DNA from: a virus | IMG/VR virus record: IMGVR_UViG_3300032018_000395 | Span: 1 to 34,274 of that record | Strand: one strand, 5' to 3' | DNA: 34,274 bases | Part shown: positions 14,436 through 22,217 of the stretch, piece by piece | Layout: each line of letters begins with the position of its first letter | Numbering within the stretch: position 1 is the first letter of the stretch | Translations under genes and position numbers: made by a program | The notes under the pieces: model-generated | What the model saw: only the letters and a program-made list of their open reading frames with translations | Database searches by the model: none | Told to the model about the DNA's origin: nothing

Positions 14436-15626
14436 ATGACCAAAACAGAATTCGCCTTTGACAAGAGCGTCAGGCACTTCGACGTCGATGGCCGACTGCA
14501 CGTTGACCTGTCGAACATCAGTAAGGCTATGGTGTGCCCGTACATGGGCAGCGAGATTCCTGGTGCCGACACGTTGGGCCTGGACGCCGGCAAGGTCTAC
14601 ATGCTACTGCGCGACCCGCAAGAGCTCGAGCGCGCCGCACCGACTTTTCGCAATTTACCACTGCTGATACAACACGTCCCGGTCAGCGCCGAAGAGCCGC
14701 GCAAGGACCTTGTGGTTGGATCGACTGGCAGCGACGTGGAATTCAACGCGCCATATCTGAGCGTGTCCCTGTCGGTCTGGGATGCGCCTGCCATCGCTGG
14801 AATTGAAAGTAAAGACCAAGCCGAATTGAGTAGCGCCTACCGATACACCCCCGACATGACGCCCGGCGTCTACGAGGGCACTGAGTATGACGGCGTGATG
14901 AGAAACATCGTGGGCAATCACGTAGCCCTGGTGGACGTTGGGAGGGCGGGGCCTGATGTCGTAGTTGGTGATTCAAACCCTTTTAAAGGAAAAACGATGA
15001 AAAAAGGTCAACGGCTTATAGCCGCGAAAACTGACGCGCGTAAGGCGTTGGATGGCTTGATTGCGCAGGACGCAGATTTGTCCCTTCTGGACAAGCTGCT
15101 GGCGCGTCTCGCCATGGATGCAGAGAAGGAAGACGACAAGGAAAAGGCAGTCGCCGAGGATGAGTCCGACGACGACCTCTATGAGGACGATCCCGACAAC
15201 GCCGGCAAGCGCCGCAAGAAAGTTGTCGCTGCCGCTGACGACTCCACCGGAGCGGATCCTGACGGGAAGGCCAAGGACTTGCCAGCCAAGCCCGAAGTGA
15301 CCAAAGCTGCCATGGACAGCGCCATTGCCGTTGCCGTTGAAGCTGCGACCAAGAAGGTGCGCGCTGACATGGAAGCCCTGCACGTCGCCCGCAAGGAAGT
15401 CGCTCCCATGGTTGGTGAAGTCGCCCTGGACAGCGCCGAGGCTGTCTACAAGTTCGCCCTGGATCATGCCAAGGTTGACGTTGTAGGTGTTCACCCGTCC
15501 GCCTACCGCTCGCTGGTCAAGATGGCCTGCGCGCCCAAAGCCGCTGTGCCCGCCTTCGCCCAAGACGCTGCTGCCGCCGCGAAGGTGACGGAGCAGTTCC
15601 CCCAATTGGCACGTTTCAACAAATAA
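14436..15626 (+). CDS. DUF2213 prohead protease with C-terminal scaffold region
   Basis: This 396-residue protein has an N-terminal protease-like domain (about 1-180) of the DUF2213 type, with a conserved histidine in LLIQH (H80), serines in AELSSAY (S132/S133) and histidine in GNHVAL (H162) as a possible catalytic set. The C-terminal part (about 190-396) is highly charged, with an acidic run at about 228-258, then Ala-rich helices as in scaffolds. An in-frame ATG at 14997 (M188) carries its own Shine-Dalgarno AAAGGA, suggesting a separate scaffold product. The protein would assemble the procapsid and cleave itself and the scaffold. Start ATG 14436 is unusual because it follows a terminator T-run directly. 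Confidence 0.8.
   Translation: MTKTEFAFDKSVRHFDVDGRLHVDLSNISKAMVCPYMGSEIPGADTLGLDAGKVYMLLRDPQELERAAPTFRNLPLLIQHVPVSAEEPRKDLVVGSTGSDVEFNAPYLSVSLSVWDAPAIAGIESKDQAELSSAYRYTPDMTPGVYEGTEYDGVMRNIVGNHVALVDVGRAGPDVVVGDSNPFKGKTMKKGQRLIAAKTDARKALDGLIAQDADLSLLDKLLARLAMDAEKEDDKEKAVAEDESDDDLYEDDPDNAGKRRKKVVAAADDSTGADPDGKAKDLPAKPEVTKAAMDSAIAVAVEAATKKVRADMEALHVARKEVAPMVGEVALDSAEAVYKFALDHAKVDVVGVHPSAYRSLVKMACAPKAAVPAFAQDAAAAAKVTEQFPQLARFNK
14997..15626 (+). CDS. Nested scaffold protein (in-frame internal start)
   Basis: The internal ATG at 14997 begins a 209-residue product identical to the C-terminal part of the protease gene. AAAGGA at 14985-14990 lies 6 nt upstream, a better ribosome binding site than that of the full-length gene. 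It starts with MKKGQRLIAAK, which looks like a natural N-terminus, right where the protease domain ends. The product is acidic, helical and Ala-rich. This copies the lambda C/Nu3 arrangement. Production is inferred. Confidence 0.55.
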   Translation: MKKGQRLIAAKTDARKALDGLIAQDADLSLLDKLLARLAMDAEKEDDKEKAVAEDESDDDLYEDDPDNAGKRRKKVVAAADDSTGADPDGKAKDLPAKPEVTKAAMDSAIAVAVEAATKKVRADMEALHVARKEVAPMVGEVALDSAEAVYKFALDHAKVDVVGVHPSAYRSLVKMACAPKAAVPAFAQDAAAAAKVTEQFPQLARFNK

Positions 15627-15635
15627 GGAGACACC

Positions 15636-16334
15636 ATGTCTTTTCAAGCACAAGTCAACACCCAGCCCGCGCCAGCGGTTGAGGGTGATTTCGCGTCGGC
15701 CAACCCGCGCGTAACCATGCTGGCGGGCCCTGGTGGTCTGGTCACTGGCGCCGCTGGCGTCGTTGTCGGTAACTTCGCCTGGGCAACCGCCGCTGGCGTC
15801 GCCACCAGCGCATGGGCCGCTGCCTGCAAAATCGGCTTTGTCCACCGTGAGATGAACGCCCTGATTACCGCCTTCCTGGGCGAGTCAGGCCTGGCTATTC
15901 CCGCCGGCCTGCCGCTCACGCTTTACACGGCTGGCGACTTTTGGGACAAGTTCGCGGGAGGCGCAACCATTGGGCAGAAGGTTTACGCCTACTACGCTGA
16001 CGGTACTGCCTACTCGGCAGCAACTGCCACGCCTCCAACCAACGCGCTGATCACGGCCAACATCGCGACCAACACGACTTTGACGGTGACGGCTAATACC
16101 GGCCTGCCTATCGTGGTCGGTCAGCCTGTATCTGGCGCTGGCATTGCTGCTGGCGCTTACATCAGTGCACTTGGCACCGGTACTGGTGGCGCTGGCACCT
16201 ACACCATGAGCGCAGCTGCCACGGCTACCACCAACGGCATCACCGTGACCGCAACCACCGCCGTTGAAACCAACTTCATCGTTGCCTCTACCGCCGCAGC
16301 TGGCGAACTGGCAAAAATCACCATCCAAGGCTAA
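15636..16334 (+). CDS. Capsid cement protein (Gp24-like) with an extra surface domain
   Basis: The 232-residue protein begins like phage structural cement proteins (MSFQAQVNTQPAPAVEGDFAS) with a compact beta-rich core to about residue 140. Residues about 145-207 form a separate module with the pattern V-S-G-A-G-I-x-A-G, then GTYTMSA, inserted before the C-terminal strand. The same module occurs in the tail sheath. It sits between protease and major capsid genes, has AAGGAG upstream, and would decorate and stabilise the capsid. The extra module may face outward and bind surfaces; this is inference. Confidence 0.75.
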   Translation: MSFQAQVNTQPAPAVEGDFASANPRVTMLAGPGGLVTGAAGVVVGNFAWATAAGVATSAWAAACKIGFVHREMNALITAFLGESGLAIPAGLPLTLYTAGDFWDKFAGGATIGQKVYAYYADGTAYSAATATPPTNALITANIATNTTLTVTANTGLPIVVGQPVSGAGIAAGAYISALGTGTGGAGTYTMSAAATATTNGITVTATTAVETNFIVASTAAAGELAKITIQG

Positions 16335-16339
16335 ACACC

Positions 16340-17350
16340 ATGAACAAGCAAAAATTTGCCCAACTCGCCGCGCAAGCTGGCATCCACTTCCCTGGCGCCA
16401 TGGACTTCCTGCCCGAAGGCGTCAGTCAAAACTTCGCCCTAGCCATGGACGCGCAGCCCGGCCTGATTACCGTGTCCAGCGCGGGCATCCCAGCCTACCT
16501 GAGCAACTACATTGACCCGAAGGTTGTTGAAGTACTGGTAGCCCCCATGAAGGCCGCCGTGATCTTGGGCGAAGCCAAAAAGGGCGACTGGACAACCACG
16601 ACCGCCGTTTTCCCGGCGATTGAATCGACCGGTGAAGTCTCCAGCTATGGCGACTTCAATCAGAACGGCTCTGTCGGCGTGAATGCCAACTTCAACCAGC
16701 GCGAGAGCTACCACTATCAAACCATCACCAAATGGGGAGAGAAAGAACTTGAAATGGCTGGCCTTGCCAAGATCGACTGGGCATCACGCCTGAACATCGC
16801 CGGGGCTCTGTTGCTGAACAAGTACCAGAACCAGACGTATTTCTTCGGCGTGTCAGGCCTGAAAAATTATGGTCTGCTCAACGACCCCGCGCTGGTGGCG
16901 TCCATTGCCCCGGCTGGCGCCGTCTGGTCAACCGCAACGGCTGACGTGATCTATGAAGACATCCGCCGCATCTTCGTGCAACTGCAAACGCAGTCCAACG
17001 GCACCATTGACCAGGATGCCAAGTTAGTTCTGGCCATGTCGCCCACGTTGTCGGTTGCTCTGAACAAGACTAACCAGTACAACGTCAATGTGTACGACCA
17101 GGTGAAGAAAAACTTTCCGAACATTCGCTTCGAGACGGCACCGGAATACGCCACCGTGTCCGGCCAGCTCGTGCAGATGATCGCGGAAGACATCGAGGGC
17201 CAGGAAACCGGCACTTGCGCTTTCACCGAGAAAATGCGCGCTCACGCCATCGTGCGCGACACATCCAGCTTTTTGCAGAAGAAAAGCCAAGGTACGTTTG
17301 GATCCGTGATCTTCCGTCCCTTCGCTATCGCCTCGCTGATTGGCGCGTAA
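16340..17350 (+). CDS. Major capsid protein (DUF2184 type)
   Basis: The 336-residue protein follows the cement gene and shows features of DUF2184 major capsid proteins: an N-terminal helix, a GAMDFLPEGVSQNFALAMD-type segment (about 19-37), a YLSNYIDPKVVEVLVAP stretch (about 53-69), a repeated-aromatic region near 110-130 (YHYQTITKWGEKELE), and a C-terminal strand ending in GSVIFRPFAIASLIGA-type sequence. The fold is expected to be HK97-like. A modest terminator-like hairpin follows. Confidence 0.85.
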   Translation: MNKQKFAQLAAQAGIHFPGAMDFLPEGVSQNFALAMDAQPGLITVSSAGIPAYLSNYIDPKVVEVLVAPMKAAVILGEAKKGDWTTTTAVFPAIESTGEVSSYGDFNQNGSVGVNANFNQRESYHYQTITKWGEKELEMAGLAKIDWASRLNIAGALLLNKYQNQTYFFGVSGLKNYGLLNDPALVASIAPAGAVWSTATADVIYEDIRRIFVQLQTQSNGTIDQDAKLVLAMSPTLSVALNKTNQYNVNVYDQVKKNFPNIRFETAPEYATVSGQLVQMIAEDIEGQETGTCAFTEKMRAHAIVRDTSSFLQKKSQGTFGSVIFRPFAIASLIGA

Positions 17351-17365
17351 TCAGCAAATGCAACC

Positions 17366-17394
17366 AAGGCCCGCTCCGGTGGGGCCTTCTTTAT
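17366..17394 (+). terminator. Terminator-like hairpin after the major capsid gene
   Basis: A 7-bp stem AAGGCCC/GGGCCTT with a 9-nt loop is followed by CTTTATT, a weak U-tract. Partial termination here would raise capsid message relative to the downstream neck genes. The next gene has its own GGAG box. Confidence 0.6.
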
Positions 17395-17407
17395 TGGAGA
17401 TTCACAA

Positions 17408-17725
17408 ATGGCAACAGTAACAGTGGGCTGCAAACTGCCCAACGGTTTGATTATTGAGATGGGCGACAAGCGCGTGACGCTCAAGGGCGCCAACTCGTCC
17501 GTCATCATCGGTGGCCACGGCATCACCGAGAACGTCGACAAAGAGTTGTTTGATGCCTGGATGGAGAAGAACAAAGAACTGCACTTCGTCAAAGAAGGGC
17601 ACTTGTTTGCGCATGAGAAAGAAGTCAATGTCAAAGCGCAAGCCAAAGATCGCGCCAAGCAAAAGACCGGCTTCGAGGGCTTGAACCCAGACGACAAGCC
17701 TGCCGGACTGACTGAAGTCAAGTAA
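17408..17725 (+). CDS. Small structural-region protein of unknown function
   Basis: This 105-residue protein lies between the major capsid and the DUF4054 connector. The N-terminal half is beta-rich (VTVGCKLPNGLIIEMGDKRVTLKG, about 4-27), then a helical segment (VDKELFDAWMEKNKEL, about 43-58), and a charged tail rich in K, A and D that looks disordered. Its TAA overlaps the next ATG. Genes here in related phages encode head-completion or minor head proteins; I cannot say which. Confidence 0.7.
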   Translation: MATVTVGCKLPNGLIIEMGDKRVTLKGANSSVIIGGHGITENVDKELFDAWMEKNKELHFVKEGHLFAHEKEVNVKAQAKDRAKQKTGFEGLNPDDKPAGLTEVK

Positions 17726-18123
17726 TGGCCATCGTGACCTTTGATCCCACCGCGTTCGTCGCGCGGTACCCCGAGTTTTCCACGGTGAATGCCGGGGTGC
17801 TTGGCGCGTACTTTTCAGAGGCCACGATGTATCTGGACAACACGGATGCTAGCCGGGTTTCGGATGTTGGCCAGCGTGCCGTGCTTCTGAACATGCTGAC
17901 CGCGCACGTCGCCGCCTTGAACGGCTCGGGCGTGAGCGGTAACGGTGCTCAGGGCATGGTAGGGCGCATCAACTCAGCGAGTGAGGGTAGTGTGTCAGTC
18001 TCGGCTGAATATGCAGCCCCAGCGAATGGCACGCAAGCTTATTTCCAGCAGACCCAGTACGGCGCTGCGTTTTGGGCGGCCACAGGGCGCTACCGCATGA
18101 TGCAATACGTGGGGAGGGTTTGA
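17725..18123 (+). CDS. DUF4054 head-tail connector protein
   Basis: The 132-residue protein matches the DUF4054 pattern: F-D-P-T-A-F-V-A-R-Y-P-E-F (about 5-17), a helix with YFSEATMYLDN (about 29-39), a central LLNMLTAHVAALNG helix (about 54-67), and a C-terminal segment with YFQQTQYGAAFWAATGRYR (about 105-123). These proteins form a neck ring under the portal in contractile-tailed phages. Start and stop overlap neighbours by one base each (TAATG, TGATG). Confidence 0.82.
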   Translation: MAIVTFDPTAFVARYPEFSTVNAGVLGAYFSEATMYLDNTDASRVSDVGQRAVLLNMLTAHVAALNGSGVSGNGAQGMVGRINSASEGSVSVSAEYAAPANGTQAYFQQTQYGAAFWAATGRYRMMQYVGRV

Positions 18124-18572
18124 TGGCTTCCGGGTTCAGCGGCGGTGCCAAACTGGAAGCGATCCTGCGAGATACGGCCAAAAAGCTGGCAGACGGCAAG
18201 ACTCTGCGCGTGGGTTTTCTGGAATCTGAAAAGTACCCAGACGGCACGCCTGTCGCACAGGTCGCCTTCTGGAATGAGTACGGGACCGTCAAGGCGCCGC
18301 CTCGGCCATTCTTCCGAGAGATGATCGCGGCCAAGTCTGGGCGGTGGGGCGGGGCTCTTGGCAAGGCGTTGGTGGCGAACGGCAACGATACGACCGCAGC
18401 GCTCAGCCTTGTGGGCACCGGAATCAAAGATCAACTCACGCAGGCCGTTGTCGAATTCCAGTCTCCGGGCAACGCGCAATCGACCATCATGGCAAAAGGC
18501 TTCGACAAACCGCTAATCGACACTGGCCAAATGCAGCGGGCTCCTGGCTTTGACATCGAGGGCGAATCATGA
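18123..18572 (+). CDS. HK97 gp10-like neck or tail-completion protein
   Basis: The 149-residue protein starts at ATG 18123, overlapping the previous stop; a longer frame from 18072 overlaps the neighbour and is not needed. It shows a strand with VGFLESEKYPDGTPVAQVAFWNEYG (about 36-60), then APPRPFFREMI (about 63-73), features of gp10-like proteins that join head and tail. The C-terminus ends with the LIDTGQM-type motif (about 134-140) common in this group. ATGA overlap with the next gene. Confidence 0.8.
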   Translation: MASGFSGGAKLEAILRDTAKKLADGKTLRVGFLESEKYPDGTPVAQVAFWNEYGTVKAPPRPFFREMIAAKSGRWGGALGKALVANGNDTTAALSLVGTGIKDQLTQAVVEFQSPGNAQSTIMAKGFDKPLIDTGQMQRAPGFDIEGES

Positions 18573-18964
18573 ATTTACATGGAATCGTTCGCGCCGCGAT
18601 CACCAGCGTAAACCCGGACATCAGCTCCACCCTGTTGCGCAGCAACGGCTACACGACCGACGCCACCGGAAAGCAAACTCCGGCATATCTGACCTTCACT
18701 GGACAGATCCAGGTGCAGGGCGTGTCTGGCAAGGACTTGATGCACACCGACAGCCTGAACATTCAGGGCGTCTTGCGCACCGTCTACCTTCGCGGGAACT
18801 GGGCGGGCGTGGTGCGTGCTGACCAAAAGGGCGGCGACATCATGAAGTTCGCGCAGACGCCGGGCGCCGCAGTGCAGGACTGGCGCGTAGTGGTGAGCAA
18901 AGAGGTTTGGCCTGATTGGTGCAGCGCCATCGTCTGCCTGCAATCGACGGTGACAACGCCATGA
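18569..18964 (+). CDS. Neck/collar protein
   Basis: This 131-residue beta-rich protein has the pattern ITSVNPDISSTLLRSNGYTTD near the start, a central GVSGKDLMHTDSLNIQGVLRTVYLRG segment (about 51-76), and a conserved GGDIMKF...W-RVV-V-E-W-C-V-L-Q ending. It is flanked by gp10-like and neck-terminator genes with ATGA overlaps, as in other contractile-tailed phages with DUF3383 sheath. Its assignment depends mainly on position. Confidence 0.65.
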   Translation: MNLHGIVRAAITSVNPDISSTLLRSNGYTTDATGKQTPAYLTFTGQIQVQGVSGKDLMHTDSLNIQGVLRTVYLRGNWAGVVRADQKGGDIMKFAQTPGAAVQDWRVVVSKEVWPDWCSAIVCLQSTVTTP

Positions 18965-19482
18965 CCGCAACCGTATCCCCGACACAGGCCGATCTGTTCA
19001 CGGCTCTGCGCGCCTTTATCCTGGGCTTGATTACCTGCGAAGTAGTGCAGGGCCTGGGCAACGGCGTGCCGATGCCGCTGGGCAGCTTTATCGCCATGAC
19101 GGCGCTCTATCAAAACCGACTGTCCACCAACGTGGATAACTTCGCAGACCCGACGCCAACGACGGGCAGCAAGACAGCGCAGCAGTCCACTCAGTACACG
19201 GTGCAGATTGACTGCTACGGCCCGCTGTCGAGCGACTGGGCGGTGATGTTGTCCACGATGCTGCGCGACGAATATGCCTGCCTGGCCATGGCTCCGAACG
19301 TTCAGCCGCTGAGTGCTGACGATCCAAAGATGCTGCCGCTGATTGACGGCGAACAGCAATATGAACAGCGCTGGGCGGTGACGGCGCTCCTGCAATACAA
19401 CCCGGTCACATCGACCCAGATGCAGTTCTTTGACGCGGCCACGGTCGGCCTTGTCGATGTTTATTCCAGCTATCCAGCATAG
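18961..19482 (+). CDS. Neck terminator protein
   Basis: The 173-residue protein (start ATG 18961, ATGA overlap; the upstream ATG at 18916 is not needed) begins with a helix containing DLFTALRAFILGLI (about 10-23), then a YQNRLSTN strand (about 48-55), an aromatic VQIDCYGPLSSDWAVMLSTMLRDEY region (about 77-101), and a terminal FFDAATVGLVDVYSSYP strand. This matches neck-terminator proteins that cap the tail tube at the head side. It closes the neck cluster; an intrinsic terminator follows. Confidence 0.72.
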   Translation: MTATVSPTQADLFTALRAFILGLITCEVVQGLGNGVPMPLGSFIAMTALYQNRLSTNVDNFADPTPTTGSKTAQQSTQYTVQIDCYGPLSSDWAVMLSTMLRDEYACLAMAPNVQPLSADDPKMLPLIDGEQQYEQRWAVTALLQYNPVTSTQMQFFDAATVGLVDVYSSYPA

Positions 19483-19504
19483 CTAGTTTTCTCAAAGTTC
19501 TCCC

Positions 19505-19527
19505 GCCACTTTCGAGTGGCTTTTTTT
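19505..19527 (+). terminator. Intrinsic terminator before the sheath gene
   Basis: The 6-bp stem GCCACT/AGTGGC with a TTCG tetraloop is followed by seven T. The sheath ribosome binding site (AAAAGG) begins only nine bases beyond the T-run. The 18 bases at 19516-19533 recur exactly at 31668-31685. Confidence 0.85.
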
Positions 19528-19549
19528 CGTCCTTAAAAGGTAAATCAAA

Positions 19550-21232
19550 ATGGCATCAATCCCCGCAAGCCAGCTTGTCAGTGTCCAACCCGGCGTTGTC
19601 GGGACTGGTGGCTCCCCGCTGTCGCTGAATTCCATCTTCCTCACAAACGACGCATCCATTCCGATCGGAACGGTGCAGCCATTTCCCACCGCCCTGAGTG
19701 TGGCCAACTGGTTTGGCGCGACCGCTCCCGAGGCGCTGCTGGCTGCCGTCTATTTCAGTGGCTTCGACGGATCCAACATCAAGCCCGGAAATCTGTTCTT
19801 CGCGCAGTATCCAGTTGCGCCGGTAGCGGCTTACTCGCGCGGCGCCGGCCTGTCATCCATGACACTGGCGCAGCTCAAGGCCATCATCCCTGGCGTGGTC
19901 ACTGGCTCAATTGCCACCACGGTGCTGACCGTCACGGCCGTGACCTCTGGAGCCTTGGTTGCCGGCCAGGTGCTGACGGGCGCTGGCGTGACGGCTGGCA
20001 CGCGCATCGTTGCGCAGTTGACCGGCACCACTGGCAGCATCGGAACTTACACGGTGAGCGCTTCTCAAACTGCAGCCAGCACCAGCGTGACCGGCTCGCC
20101 CGATCTGTCCGTGACCATAGACGGCGTTGTCAAGTCCTTCGCCACGGTCAACCTGTCCGCAGCGACCAGCTTCTCCAGCGCGGCTGCATTGCTGACCACG
20201 GCACTTTCCGCGACGGTGACATACGACAGCCTGCGATCGGCATTCGTGATCACATCCGGAACGACTGGTGCAGCCTCAACGATCACCGCCGTCACGGGCG
20301 CTGCCGCAACTTACCTGGGGCTCAGCACTGCCGCAGGCGGCGTGACCTCACAAGGAGCGATTGCTGCCGTGCAATCCACCTTCATGAACGCCGTGGCCAA
20401 CGTCACCCAGAACTGGGCGTGCTTCATGACCGTGTGGGAACCTGCGACAGCTGATTGCATGTTGTTCGCTCAGTGGGCAAATTCGCAAAATCAGCGCTAC
20501 GCTTACGTGTGCTGGGACTCCGATGTGACTGTCACTCAGTCGGGCAACACCACGTCAGTCGGGCCGATGTGCCTCGCTGCAAATTACACCGGAGTGATTT
20601 TGGTCTATCCAACAGCCGACAAGGCTGCATTCATCTGCGGCATGACGGCATCGATTGACTTCACTCAGCGCAATGGCCGCGTCACCTATGCCTTCAAGGG
20701 TCAGTCCGGCCTGAGCGCCGACGTGTCCGACCCAACCATTGCCGCAAACCTGATCGCCAACGGCTACAACTTCTACGGCTCGTATGCCACGGCAAATCAG
20801 GCATTCACCTTCCTGCAACCCGGCTCGACCCCGGGTGTGTGGACGTGGATCGACAGCTACATCAATCAGATCTACCTGAACAGCCAGTTCCAGCTTGCGC
20901 TGATGACACTGCTCAGCGCATCCAAGTCGCTGCCATACAACGCACTGGGCTACGGAATGATCACTGCCGCGTGCCAGGACCCAATCAACCAGGGTGTGAA
21001 CTTCGGATCAATCCGCGCCGGCGTGCCGCTATCGGCTCAACAGGCCGCGTCTGTGAACATGGCGGCCGGCGTGCCGATTGATCAGTCGCTGACCAATCAA
21101 GGCTACTACCTGCAAGTGCTGCCAGCCAGCGCCCAGGTGCGAGGCCTGCGCCAATCCCCGCCGTGCACCTTCTGGTACATGGACGGCGGATCGATTCAAA
21201 AAATCAATCTCGCATCCCTCGACGTCCAATAA
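19550..21232 (+). CDS. Tail sheath protein (DUF3383 type)
   Basis: The 560-residue protein is the contractile sheath that surrounds the tail tube. It has an N-terminal ASQLVSVQPGVVGTGGSPLSL segment, an aromatic N-domain (about 50-90), and a C-terminal domain with NLIANGYNFYGSYA (about 400-413), WIDSYINQIYLNSQFQLALM (about 430-449) and SPPCTFWYMDGGSIQKI (about 536-552), as in DUF3383 sheath proteins. Residues about 118-182 carry a module like the one in the cement protein (LTGAGVTAGT ... GTYTVSA). DUF3383 itself supports a myovirus-type tail. Confidence 0.88.
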   Translation: MASIPASQLVSVQPGVVGTGGSPLSLNSIFLTNDASIPIGTVQPFPTALSVANWFGATAPEALLAAVYFSGFDGSNIKPGNLFFAQYPVAPVAAYSRGAGLSSMTLAQLKAIIPGVVTGSIATTVLTVTAVTSGALVAGQVLTGAGVTAGTRIVAQLTGTTGSIGTYTVSASQTAASTSVTGSPDLSVTIDGVVKSFATVNLSAATSFSSAAALLTTALSATVTYDSLRSAFVITSGTTGAASTITAVTGAAATYLGLSTAAGGVTSQGAIAAVQSTFMNAVANVTQNWACFMTVWEPATADCMLFAQWANSQNQRYAYVCWDSDVTVTQSGNTTSVGPMCLAANYTGVILVYPTADKAAFICGMTASIDFTQRNGRVTYAFKGQSGLSADVSDPTIAANLIANGYNFYGSYATANQAFTFLQPGSTPGVWTWIDSYINQIYLNSQFQLALMTLLSASKSLPYNALGYGMITAACQDPINQGVNFGSIRAGVPLSAQQAASVNMAAGVPIDQSLTNQGYYLQVLPASAQVRGLRQSPPCTFWYMDGGSIQKINLASLDVQ

Positions 21233-21244
21233 GGAGCATCAAAA

Positions 21245-21685
21245 ATGGCAAATAACAACACCATCACCGCGGCCAATTCCATATTCCTGCTGGCTGTCGC
21301 CGGGGTCTTCCCTGTCGCGCAGCAACTCCAGGGCTATGCCGCTGACGCCGCTTTTGCCTTTGATGCCGTTGATCCGGCGGAGACTGTCATTGGCGTGGAC
21401 GGCAGGATGTCGGCAGGCTACGTGCCGTTCATCACCATCCAGACGATCAACATCATGCCGGATTCGCCAAGTCTGGCCATCTTCGAGACGTGGCTGGCCG
21501 CCTGCAACACGGCACGCGAGATATTTGTCGCCAACGCCAGCATCTTCCTGCCTGCCATCGGACGCAAGTACATCATGACGCGCGGCGTGCTTACCGGCGC
21601 CAAGGCCGCACCCGATGTGAAGAAGGTGCTCCAGGCGGTGGAATACAAGATCAGTTGGGAATCGGTGGCCCCGGCCTTCGTCTGA
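21245..21685 (+). CDS. Tail tube protein
   Basis: The 146-residue protein follows the sheath gene and precedes the tail chaperone, the position of the inner tube subunit. It is beta-rich with a PAETVIGVDGRMSAGYVPFITIQTINIMPDSPSLAIFE-like core (about 41-80), an alternating hydrophobic pattern and a C-terminal YKISWESVAPAFV strand. It has AAGGAG upstream. A structured intergenic RNA follows its stop. Confidence 0.75.
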   Translation: MANNNTITAANSIFLLAVAGVFPVAQQLQGYAADAAFAFDAVDPAETVIGVDGRMSAGYVPFITIQTINIMPDSPSLAIFETWLAACNTAREIFVANASIFLPAIGRKYIMTRGVLTGAKAAPDVKKVLQAVEYKISWESVAPAFV

Positions 21686-21690
21686 CCGCT

Positions 21691-21754
21691 TTGCACGGGC
21701 CACAGGAGGCAACCTGCGTCCCAATGCCCTCTCCCGTTGGGCTGGTCCGTGCAA
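21691..21754 (+). other. Structured intergenic RNA (three-way junction) between tube and chaperone genes
   Basis: An 11-bp closing stem pairs TTGCACGGGCC (21691-21701) with GGTCCGTGCAA (21744-21754), including one G-U pair. Two inner hairpins, CAGG/CCTG and CCCAA/TTGGG, complete a three-arm fold. There is no U-tract, so it is not a standard terminator. Pairing is read from sequence; function is unknown. Confidence 0.5.
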
Positions 21755-21782
21755 TTCATTTACCGGGAATCAGGAGATTTGA

Positions 21783-22217
21783 ATGGCACGAAAACAAGCT
21801 ACGGTCCAGATCGACGCACAGGGGCGAGACTTCGGAAAAACCTTTGTCATCACGGAATTGAGCGCCATGGCCGCCGAAGAATGGGCAGGTCGCGCACTGT
21901 TCGCCATGATGAATTCTGGGGTGGAAATCCCCGCGAACATCGCCCAGGCTGGACTTGCCGGCGTGGCCGCGCTGGGCATTGCATCGCTGACAAAGATTTC
22001 ATTTGACGCCGCCAAGCCGCTGCTCGCCGAGATGCTGGGTTGCGTGCAAATCCAGCCCAGCCCGAAAGTGACTCGGGCCCTGATCGATGACGACATCGAG
22101 GAAGTTGCCACGTTGCTGACCTTGCGCAAAGAGGTGTTCAACCTGCACATTAGTTTTTTTACCAGCGCCGCCCCATCGACTTCGGAGTCGGGGTCGGCCA
22201 GCAGAATTCCCGCCTGA
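21783..22217 (+). CDS. Tail assembly chaperone, short form (gpG-like)
   Basis: The 144-residue protein sits between tail tube and tape measure, the canonical place of tail assembly chaperones. It starts with a beta segment (ATVQIDAQGRDFGKTFVITEL), has an Ala/Gly-rich helical middle (about 44-75), and an acidic ALIDDDIEEVATLLTLRKEVF helix (about 100-120). The last 18 residues after the T-run are Ser/Ala-rich and look non-native, which suggests that the main function is shared with the frameshifted long form. CAGGAG lies just upstream. It would hold the tape measure during tail assembly. Confidence 0.8.
   Translation: MARKQATVQIDAQGRDFGKTFVITELSAMAAEEWAGRALFAMMNSGVEIPANIAQAGLAGVAALGIASLTKISFDAAKPLLAEMLGCVQIQPSPKVTRALIDDDIEEVATLLTLRKEVFNLHISFFTSAAPSTSESGSASRIPA

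Noticed and set aside
14973-15845. 290-residue minus-strand frame
   Set aside because: It is antisense to the protease/scaffold gene and the start of the cement gene. Its Gly/Val-rich composition mirrors the charged plus-strand sequence.
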